Source: Lagopus muta (Eukaryota; Chordata; Aves; Galliformes; Phasianidae). From it: a stretch of 64,000 nt of DNA. The translations under genes were made by a program, and so were the position numbers. This document shows, piece after piece, positions 13,482 through 21,825 of the stretch. Positions within the stretch are counted from its first letter, which is position 1; every line of letters begins with the position of its first letter. The stretch covers positions 49,389,883 through 49,453,882 of the forward strand of contig NC_064436.1 of assembly GCF_023343835.1 (NCBI RefSeq). Reading direction: 5' to 3'. The notes beneath the pieces were generated by a model. That model did not search any database. It was not told the DNA's origin and saw only the letters and a list, made by a program, of their open reading frames with translations.

Positions 13482-14085
13482 ATGCTTAATGGTCTGGCTA
13501 CAGAGACTGTTCAGAAATTCAGTTATCTGGGATCAAATATATCCAATCAGAATCTGTCCAATAGAAACCATAAGATTTTGAACAACAGTTGGTTCAGTCA
13601 CAGCTTTGCTTATATCAGCCGGAAAAAAAACATTTCACCTCAAACAGTAGAAAGATTTAACTGTGAAATGCTTAATTTTTTGCTGTAGCAATTTATGAAT
13701 GCGAATCCCGAGTAATTATTGATAGTGACAGGAAAAAAAATGGCATTTTTTGAGTGTGGTGCAAGTAAAGGTTCTTATTTATCTCTTGGACAGAAAAAGA
13801 AGATAAATGCTCCTACTACAGGACAAAAGCAGACTTGGTTGTCAAAAATGAGTAGGTGTAAATGTATGTATGTTGGACACATTGGGAGTAGAGATAGAAA
13901 CATCCCTGAGAATGTAATTATGGAATGACAGGTCATCATAATAGAAAACTGCAAGAAGGGAGGTGGATAGATGATTCATAGTAGATTGCCACGACTTCAG
14001 TTAGAGAATGCCCCAAACTAGTGATGGATTGAGGAGGCTTCTAAACATTCTCCTAAGATATCACCAACATGCATGTGCTAATAGA
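13482..14085 (+). mobile_element. degenerate RTE/BovB-like non-LTR retrotransposon, C-terminal end of ORF2
   Basis: Conceptual translation, with frame changes, gives in order the landmarks of the region after the reverse transcriptase in RTE/BovB elements. They are ETVQKFSYLGSNIS (family pattern V..F.YLGS.I) at 13500-13541, ISRKKNISPQTVERF at about 13612-13656, and IYECES at 13691-13708 (family YGCES). These are followed by a lysine-rich KKM.FFE stretch and then MYVGHIGSRDRNIPENVIME near 13866-13925 (family pattern Y.GHI.R....LE..I..G). Several frame shifts and stops interrupt it, so it is a dead, old copy. RTE elements are rare in galliform genomes. The boundaries and exact family are uncertain. 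Confidence 0.6.
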
Positions 14086-14649
14086 TTGATTTTACCTAAC
14101 TTCCAAGCAAAGGAAACAACCACAGTAGTTCTGTCAATGCAGAATTGCAAGCAAATCCACAAGTAAATACTTTTTTTTTTTTACACTGGTTTATCAATCC
14201 ATGTTACTTCTGCCTTCATACCACAGAGTCTAGCGGCAAGAAAAACAACTCCATCTGAACATGATTCCAGAGGACATCTTTCAGACACTACAGGAAAAAA
14301 AGTGCCCTTAAGAAAAAAAGAGCAAAAATCCATTTAGACAGATTATGGCTAGGAAATCACTTTCAAAGGAGAACATCATCCACCTGGTATGTGACCCTTC
14401 CCTAATTAACAACGGTGGTATTCAATGAGTTGTCTGTGAAGTGGGGGATTCTCTTTCCCAAGGAAGCTCTTTCTTTCTCCAGCTGATTTTCTTCATGAGA
14501 TAACATGCAAAAATTTTTCTTCTCTAGAGATTTATGAATTTTGCTTTGAACAAAACAACTTGCTTCCAAAGCCGTATTTGTTGCATTTATCACATGAAGA
14601 TGGGAGACTTTTCCTCCTAGCTTTGTCCCCATTCTCAGGACAAAATCCC

Positions 14650-15152
14650 CCAGTGCTGCATTGGCCTCCAGCACAAGAAAGACACAGAGTTGTTACAAAA
14701 GTGTTACAGAAGTCCAAAGGAACGCCACAATGAATGTCAGAAGGCTGGAGCACCTCTCTTTTGAAGAAAAGCTGAGAGAGCTGGGCTTGTTCACCCTGAA
14801 AAACGCCCTGGGAGACCTCATTGTGGCCTTCCAGTACTTAACAGGAGGGACAAAGACTTTACAGAGGCAGACAGTAATTACGAGGACAAGGGGGAATGCT
14901 TTTAAACCAAAAGAGGAGAAACTCAGGTTAAACATTAGGAAGAAATTAATTACTCAGAGAGTGGTGAGGCACTGTAACAAGTTGCCCAGAGAAGCTGCGG
15001 ATGCCCCATCCCTGGAGGCCTTCAAGGCCTGGTTGAATGGGGCCCTGGGCAGCCTCATCCAGCGGGTGGCAGCCCTGCCCATGGTAGGGGCCTGGAACTG
15101 GGTGGGCTGCAAGGTCCCTTCCAACTCAAGCCATTGTGTGATTCCGTGATTT
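14650..15152 (+). mobile_element. CR1 LINE, 5'-truncated copy with ORF2 C-terminus and 3' end
   Basis: The + strand shows the end of CR1 ORF2: RRLEHLSFEEKLRELGLF, then GDLIVAFQYL, RLNIRKK, VVRHCNKLPREAADAPSLEA and the typical terminus. It finishes in the CR1 3' end (aaggtcccttccaactcaag, then gtgtgattccgtga). The frame stays open for about 160 codons, which can look like a host gene. The 5' part of the element is missing, as in nearly all CR1 copies. Confidence 0.9.
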
Positions 15153-18100
15153 CTCAGTGAGAGTAACTTCACTGTGAACACCCACTGGAATGGGATACAT
15201 TTTGGAGCACTTTTACTACAGCAATCCACATTGCTAGGAAACCCACCTTTAACTCAGCTGAGCGTAACCCCCATTCTCAATTTACAGAAGCTGTATATAA
15301 CATCATTATATAAAAACAGGTACTTAAAACAATTAGATACTTTTATGCAAGATATGCTATGCTGCAAAATGTAATTACAAACATCAAGCATTTCTCTGAA
15401 GACCTAATGCAGCAAACTTACAAATCATAATTATAACTGGAAGAACTGTGTGCAACTCCATATCTGAAAGAATAAACTGACAGACAAAAGGTAAGGGAGA
15501 TCAGAAACATGGTCTAATATCAAAGTCAAAAAGCTGAAAGAAAAACTTGTGCAAAGCTGAGGGAAAAAAAAAAGATTTTCCAGGGTTTGAATTCAATTGA
15601 GTTCAGAGGAACTTGTCTGTCATGGGAGAAAAAAAAAAGTGCATTATTGAAAAAAACAAAAAAGCTTTTCATAAAAACAAACAAACAAAACCTTCATAAC
15701 TACAAAGCAATCTGCTACATGTTGTAAACTGGCTAAATGCTAGAGCTGAAAACAAGTAATGATGCTTTTTTTCATTTTGACCTATTTGTTTGTTACTTAA
15801 AAATTCAGCAGTGAAGGTCCACACTTCACCTTTGCAGAAGTTCTGCAAAGCAAGACCTTTCAAGAGCACAGCTATTATTAGGAAGACAAGTGCTTTGCTA
15901 ACCCACCAGATAGAATTTCTTACTTGTTTGCAAAGCTGACTGACTGATATGACTTATTCTGCAGTGTCTTGATAGGACTGCCTTGTTCTCGATCATTAGC
16001 ACTATCTGCGCCTACTGTACTAACAAAGACCTGAGAACAACCATTAAGCTGTTACTGGAAACAAGGGCACACTGCCTAATTTAACAAGAGTTAAGGAATT
16101 CCCTGCGCTCAATCAGTCCATACTCTTCTGTTACACTTGAAAGCTGGGCTTTTTTGTTCTGAGAATCTTGTGCTGCATTATTCCCCCTACCAGAAAAAAA
16201 AAACCTTTTTTTTTCCTGTTACTTTCCTATACATGACACAGACAAAGAAGTAGAACAAATATGCCTCAAGTGTACGTAGCATCCTTTGTCTTAGTCTGCC
16301 TAAAAAATATATTTTAGATTACCATTACAAGTGTATTTAAAAAATAAAAAAATAAAAATTGAACTAAATATATTCCAGAAAAAAAAAATTAAAAAAAAAA
16401 GGTGGAGGAGAGATTAAAAGTCAGTAAATTCCAATAGAAATTTTGCCAGGTAGGGAGTCAGTATAATTTGAGGACTAGGTCTTATTATTAGACAGAGCCA
16501 TCCATTAAAGCCCAAGGGATCATGTGAACCTGGCTACAGCTGTAAAAGCAGCGGAGTCCAAGTCAGATCTGAGCTGCACGCTGAAATTAGAAGGGTGAAG
16601 GTCAAATAAGCAAAGGCAACAAACCAGACACTACCAGCTGCAATCATACCTGCAAGCAGATTTCAGGATTGTTCACTAAGATTACGAGTACCTCAGGTCA
16701 GATTATCTGAAGTCTTTATGTTTGCACATTCGGAAAACTAAATGCATGTATTCAGACTAATAGGCAATTAAGTGTTCATAACTCCCTTAATTGGGTCTGG
16801 TATCAGAACCACACATTTGTTTTTGCCCTTTAGAATTTCAGATGGTGCAGAAGTATGTACCCTGCTGATTCTCCTCTGTGGAGACAGGCCACTGCCTGAT
16901 CAGACTGTGATTACAGAACTTGCACCTACTCCTCTCAACAACTTAGCTGATCACAATTTGCCTAAGATTCATTTCCAAACAGTGTGACAGTGTAACACCA
17001 GTACACCGGCAAAACACTCCTGCTGTGGACTACAGTACGCCAGCAAGTTGTGCTTTGTGTGGATACCAGAAACTACAGACAGAGAGAGAGGCAAATCTTA
17101 CCAGGAATACAACGACCTACTGCAGAGCTTCACCTGTGTTTAGTGGCTAAGGACAACTCCGATGCTGAAGGATGGCCAAACTTCTCATTCTGCTGGCTAA
17201 TTGTGTCTGTAAAAGCTGAAATCTATTGTAAACCTCTTCTGGAATACTCAGCTTTCTACCAATGTGTTCTAGGCCTTTTTCTTTGTTGTAGTCCACATAC
17301 AAAATCCTGAGAATTATGAATCCTTAGTGATTACTGTGGAGTAATGTTCAACTTCACTTTTTATCTGAAGCTGCAAAAAGATGCAGAGATCTTGGTCCAC
17401 ACAGTGAAGTGTTCAGCCACATCAACAGCTTGCTCAAGATAAAATTTTAATTAAACAAGCAAACCTTAGCTCTGACTGAAACCTTTTAACTGTCACATCT
17501 AACTACATATTAGTTAGAGTATGCATACCTTACAATAAGAGTTTAGCTTATTCTTTGGTGGAAAACAAAACTGATAGAACTGCACACTTGAGCTCTGCAC
17601 TGCACTTGTTCTTAACTTAGACAGAAAGCAACATGTGGGACAGAAGCTCTTTCATTTTTTTTTTTCCTTACCATACCTGCTGTATAAATGATTCTAGGTA
17701 GAGCTGGTGCCAGTTTGTAAAAAACCTTCAACTACAAGATGTTATGACACTAGGTCATGCGACTATTTACATAAAATGCAGATTTTCAAGAATACACCAA
17801 TACTTTTAAGCATTTTAAAAGGGGAACTTCAGAGAAATTTCAAGATTATCACACCCACGTGACTTCAATTCTGCCCAACAAAGAAATCTGCATAGCATCT
17901 TCCAAGATTTATACTAAGGTCATAAAGAAAATTACAAAGGGTCACTTCAAATTTATTTCTTGTATTATTTTTAGTAACTTCCATTCTCTCTATTTCTATT
18001 TAAATTGCAGACAGCTCATACAGGTTCTTGATATATGCTTCTCTTTTTAAGGAACAAAATAATCTTCCAGAATTTGTTTCTGATTTATTGTGTTAATATA

Positions 18101-18325
18101 AGTATATTAAAAATGAGGAATCTACATCAAATTGCTTGTATTCATCATTTGTTGTAGGAAGCAAAGTATCTAATGTAAGGATTAAAAAAGAAAAGTTCCT
18201 TGAAAGTATAATAGCTCTGGCAATATGTATTTTTGCAGGCTTTTGACAGGTTGATAGCTAGTCTGAGTCCTGCTTCCAAAAATCTAATCTAAACAGCACT
18301 GAGATTTAGGAGGAAATATTAAATA
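15153..18325. other. AT-rich sequence, no gene recognised
   Basis: Only short chance open frames are seen. A-rich low-complexity sequence lies at about 16338-16400. I recognise no repeat family or RNA gene. Confidence 0.5.
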
Positions 18326-18480
18326 GAATCATAGAATTGCTCAGGTTGGAAAAGACCTTAAAGATCATAAAGTCCAACCATAACCTAACCAGACTATCTC
18401 CTAAGAGTACTAAGCCAGTGGTACAAGGCAGACAACAGCACTAAGCCCCACCTCTAACATCACATTGCCTCAAGAAATTT
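18326..18480 (-). mobile_element. CR1 LINE 3' end fragment
   Basis: Starts with agaatcatagaattgctcag followed by gttggaaaagacc, the reverse complement of the CR1 3' terminus and its ATTCTATG-type tail. Similarity fades by about 18480. It is a short, 5'-truncated copy on the - strand. Confidence 0.85.
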
Positions 18481-20190
18481 CTACCATCTCAGTTTTTGAA
18501 TATTTGACCTTGCAACTTTAAAACATATTACTATACTTTCAGATGTCAGAAGAATACAAACACAAATAATCAGTTGTGAGTAACTGGAGCAAATTCAACT
18601 ACTATATAGATCTTTATTATATGAACACAGTCTCTTGTAGCAGCAACTGATTCTCTCCATTTTAGAATGATAAATGAGGCATACTTTGCCAGCAATTTCA
18701 CTTAGCAGAAGGGGATTCCAGTTCATTTCAAAGCCCAGAAGAGCTACAAAATATTCCATCTTCGCTCTCCTACTTCTTTAGGCCTACTAAAGTTTACCCT
18801 TGTCTCATTTTAACCATGAGTGCAGAAATCTCTTTTAATCCAACTTCCACCATAGAGTCATTCTAATTCTCTTGCCCAAGCATTCCAGAATGTAGTCAGA
18901 TAAGGATATTTACGTGTTCTCCAATTCACTGTATAAGATTTCATTGTATCTATAAAACAGAAGGGGAAGGCTCTCAGCCTATTGCCTACTCTTCCTCTCA
19001 ATAACATGAAGTCCTTGGTTACCAGGGGCAAGTTCTGTTGTTAGAAGCCCTGGACAACATCACAGACAGGGTAATTTTACCACCATTTTTCAACCTGCAG
19101 TTCTTCTATAAAAGGCCCTAATTCCAGCAATACTTTAAGACTTGAGAGAATCTATTTTTAATTCCTTTTTTTTAAAAAAAAGAAATTAATGAAGTCTTTC
19201 TCCTTTCCTTACATTCTGGAAAAAAAAAAAATTCTGAAAAAAATAGTTGACTTTTTATCATTTTATGTTTTAAAATCAGTACCACTTCCTTAAAATTGTC
19301 TTCTGTACCCCACTCTTATGTCACTTGTCTATTGTGAATTCCCCAATCCAAGTTAAACCTGGAGAGAACCTTATTCTTTTTAAACCAAGGACACAGAACC
19401 AGATATAAGTCCCTTGCCTGGCACCACTCTAGATTCCAAAAGCATTACATCCCTTAAGCATTTCCTACAGCTCTCAGCCATTTTCACTGCCATCCTTCAG
19501 AGCAGGTTTCTGTAGGCTGCAGGCACCCAAAGCTTTCAGTTCAATTCAGGAAGATGCTGCAGGGAAACAGAGCACAGGTCTAGAAAGAAAAATTCCTGCT
19601 CACACGATCAGTCCAGAAGTAGCTGAGACCTCCTCATTCTCCCGCCATTCCTCATAATCTGGTGTAGGACCCTTCCCTCCGAGCATCAGGTTCACCTCCC
19701 CTCTGTTCCACACAGCCAGCTCCTCGTGCCCTCCAGCCACACACATCCCTGCAGACCTCTGCAGAAAGTTCATCAGCTAACTGCAAACAAGACACTTTTA
19801 GCTGGTATTGTAACCATAAATTATCAGCAGAATGCAGGACGAGCAAACGCATGGTACTTCTTGGACACCTGTACTTGGACACACGTGGCATAAAACAGGC
19901 CCAAAAGGGGATGGATGGATCCCACTTTGTCAGTGACTTTCCAGACATATCGGAAAGCAAAAGGAATATGGCAGTACAAAGACATTTCACTAGGGAAGGA
20001 ATCCCTGAGGGTAGTGGTAAGGCCTCCTCGATCTGCACCCTCCAAGCTTCTGCTGAAGGTTTACGTGGAAATCCAAATGTGAGACACTCATCTGCCATCA
20101 ACCAAGGCCAAACACCTAGATGTTGGCACATAGACATAAACCTGGCTGGAGAAAGGCCATTCCCCGCCACAGTGCCACCATACATCGCTT
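18481..20190. other. sequence upstream of the PDS5A CpG island, no gene recognised
   Basis: No recognisable gene or repeat is seen, apart from a - strand open frame that runs from island B into the right end of this stretch (separate entry). T-rich and A-rich tracts lie at 19167-19230. Confidence 0.45.
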
Positions 20191-20302
20191 CCCCCATTTG
20201 ACCATTTACCACGCAGGTCAGCCGCGGCCGCCGTCCCCGCTTCGGAACCGAGAGCCGAGGGAAACGCGGGCCGAGCGGCGCCCGAAGCACAGTCACCGAC
20301 AC
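19652..20302 (-). other. long - strand open frame diverging from the PDS5A promoter, unidentified
   Basis: A 216-codon frame begins with ATG at 20302 (MSVTVLRAPLGPRF), inside CpG island B. It runs leftward well beyond the GC-rich part to a stop near 19652. About two thirds of it lies in ordinary-composition DNA, where so long a frame is less expected by chance. I recognise no domain. A strong - strand donor upstream (GT at 20482-20481) would make it intronic in transcripts that use that donor. It may be part of a divergent promoter transcript or simply chance. Confidence 0.15.
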
Positions 20303-20406
20303 ATCTCCGCTCGGCAGCCGGCGACGGCCGGCCCCGCCCGCGAGAGGCCGCGGCCCCTCGGCCCTCAGCCTTCGGCCCGCTCCCTCGGCTCGTGGCGCTC
20401 AGTCGC

Positions 20407-20435
20407 TTTTGGCGCCGAGCGTGAAGTGGCGCCAA
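20407..20435. promoter_or_regulatory. paired, inverted E2F-like sites
   Basis: TTTTGGCGCC at 20407-20416 and GGCGCCAA at 20428-20435 form an 8-bp perfect inverted repeat with an 11-base spacer. TTTGGCGC is a standard E2F/DP consensus. Cell-cycle control of a cohesin regulator would fit, but binding is inferred from sequence alone. Confidence 0.5.
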
Positions 20436-20708
20436 GGCGGCCGCGCCCCGCACCGTGCCCCGCGGGCGGCTCCGCGACTTACGGCCGGCCTCATCCCGCC
20501 TCGGGGCCGGAGGCGTCCCGCCTGGGCGGCGCTGCGGCTCCAGGCCCGGGCGGAGGAAGGGAGGAGAGAACGAGGGGGCGGCGCGGCGCGGAGCCTCCTC
20601 CCGGCTGTTCTTCCCCGGCCGGACGGAGAGCGGCACTGTGTCCCCGCGGCGCGCGCTCGGCGGAGCCTCCCCCTCTCCGCTGCCGCCGCCACCGAGCAGC
20701 TCCCCCTC
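20434..20708 (-). repeat. inverted repeat arm B, mirror copy of part of CpG island A
   Basis: The reverse complement of this segment aligns with 3179-3424. The core, 20589-20651, has 61 of 63 bases the same. The neighbouring gccgccaccgagcagctccccc at 20685-20706 matches 3181-3202 in the other direction, with small differences. It sits upstream of and overlaps the likely PDS5A transcription start region. It could be a duplicated promoter module or two copies of a GC-rich interspersed repeat. Confidence 0.85.
20483..20650 (-). other. candidate first exon of a transcript divergent from PDS5A
   Basis: On the - strand, GC-rich sequence ends in GGCCGGCC|GTAAGT, a near-ideal donor (last exon base 20483). 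The start is arbitrary. Such antisense transcripts are common at CpG-island promoters. It overlaps the repeat core, so it also lies within the arm shared with island A. Confidence 0.3.
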
Positions 20709-20853
20709 CCCCTTCCGAGCAGAGCCGCCGCACCGCCGCGCAGGGAGGAGGCGGCGGGAGCGGGCGGGCAGCGGCCGGCGGGGCGGCGGCGGAGCAGCGA
20801 GGAGCGGCCGGCGCGGAGGCCGCTCCATGCTGCACCTTCCGGAGCTGCGTGAG
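20700..20853 (+). other. PDS5A: candidate 5' exon of PDS5A
   Basis: The donor GTGAG|GTAAAG has GT at 20854-20855. The matching acceptor is ttttgttttctgaccgatag ending at 21654, with a plausible branch sequence gctgaac just upstream. The intron would be 801 bases. An ATG at 20827 (weak context, T at -3) precedes nine codons in this exon. After splicing it reads in frame into the PDS5A coding sequence. The left boundary is a guess. An alternative is an unspliced 5' UTR starting closer to 21706. Confidence 0.45.
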
Positions 20854-21005
20854 GTAAAGGCGGCTCCGCGTCCCGCGTCCCTCCCTCCCCGCGCCCCCTC
20901 CTCCTCCTTCTTCTCCTCGTCCTCCTCCCCGCGGCCGGGGGCGGCCGTGCTCTGGGCCGGCCCGGGGGGGGGGCTCTTTGTGGGCCCCGCGGCGGCGCAC
21001 GGTGA

Positions 21006-21159
21006 GGGGCGGCGGGGCGCGGCGGGGCCGGGGGGGGCCGGGCCGGGCCGTGAAGTTGCGGGAACAAACGGAAAGTGGCGAGCGGCCCGGCCCCCGCCCC
21101 GAGGGGGGCTCCCACGGCCCGGGGGGGGCCGGGCGAGGGGCCGGGGCCGGGCGGGGGGG
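21006..21159 (+). other. G-quadruplex-prone G-rich tracts
   Basis: Dense clusters of four or more G-runs lie on the + (non-template) strand at 21006-21047 and 21121-21157, with a further run of ten G at 20964-20973. They lie just downstream of the likely PDS5A start region, where such tracts favour R-loops and G-quadruplexes. This is a structural prediction only. Confidence 0.6.
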
Positions 21160-21241
21160 TTTTGTTTGCGATCGCCGCCGCCGCCTCTCTCCCTCCCCCC
21201 CCCCTCCTCTCCCGTCGGTTCCTCTGCCTCCCGATAGTTTT

Positions 21242-21263
21242 GAGGCCTAACTGTTTAGGCCTC
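21242..21263. repeat. 9-bp perfect inverted repeat in CpG island B
   Basis: gaggcctaa, a four-base loop ctgt, then ttaggcctc gives a stable hairpin. It falls within the candidate 5' intron of PDS5A. No known binding site was recognised. Confidence 0.7.
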
Positions 21264-21705
21264 GGCTCCCGGCTCCGCGCCGCCGTGCCGGCTCCTCGGC
21301 GCCCCGCGTGCCGGGCATCGCGGCCCCGCGCCCCGCCTCGGCCGCCCGCCGTCCCCGGGGACCGGGGCGTCCTTCGATCGGGGCCGAAATTTCATTGTAA
21401 AATCGGCGGCTTCCAACTATCGGTGTCGGGCTGGAGCGGCCCCGCGATGAAAGGAGGAGGCGGCGGGGAGCGGAGGGGCCGGGGCGGCGGGGCGACGGGT
21501 CCGGCCCCGGGACGGCGGGATGCGGCCGGGCGGCGGCGGGGGCTCGGGCGGCGCGGCGGGGGCCGGGGCCTTCTGCGAATTGAGGGTTCGAAATGGAAAA
21601 AGAGGGTTAGAAAGTCGGTGCCATTCCGCTGAACTTTTGTTTTCTGACCGATAGAGGCCGGTAGAGGACTGTGCGGAAGGAAAGTTTCTGAGCGGCGGCG
21701 CCAGG

Positions 21706-21825
21706 ATGGACTTCCCGGCCGCCCAACCGAAACCCGCCGCCGATGGTAAAATCATCTACTACCCGCCCGGAGTGAAGGAGATCACCGACAAAATAACCAA
21801 CGATGAGGTGGTGAAACGGTTAAAG
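21706..21825 (+). CDS. PDS5A: PDS5A coding exon 1 (residues 1-40)
   Basis: The ATG at 21706 has a good context (A at -3, G at +4). A TAG lies in frame 18 codons upstream in genomic DNA (21652-21654), so an unspliced transcript must start here. The exon reads [15 protein letters not shown], then the conserved [13 protein letters not shown], and ends TTAAAG|GTAGG in phase 0. Compared with the human protein as I recall it, about ten residues are missing between QPKPA and ADGK. The segment leads into the first HEAT helices. Confidence 0.96.

Larger units (their letters stand above)
20190..21720. promoter_or_regulatory. PDS5A: CpG island B, PDS5A promoter, probably bidirectional
   Basis: Extreme GC and CpG density runs from about 20190 through the first coding exon of PDS5A at 21706. 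No convincing TATA box is placed at a start, which is typical of housekeeping promoters. Paired E2F-like sites lie at 20407-20435. A + strand donor (GAG|GTAAAG after 20853) and a - strand donor (GGCC|GTAAGT after 20483) point outward, so transcription probably goes both ways from the space between. Bases 20434-20708 are an inverted copy of part of CpG island A. Confidence 0.85.

Noticed and set aside
14661..15149. 162-codon frame as a host gene
   Set aside because: It is the C-terminal end of CR1 ORF2 plus the CR1 3' end.
20088..21632. Many long open frames in CpG island B
   Set aside because: Same composition effect. Only the frame beginning at 21706 is supported by conserved PDS5A sequence; the frame through 20827 is discussed only as a possible extension.
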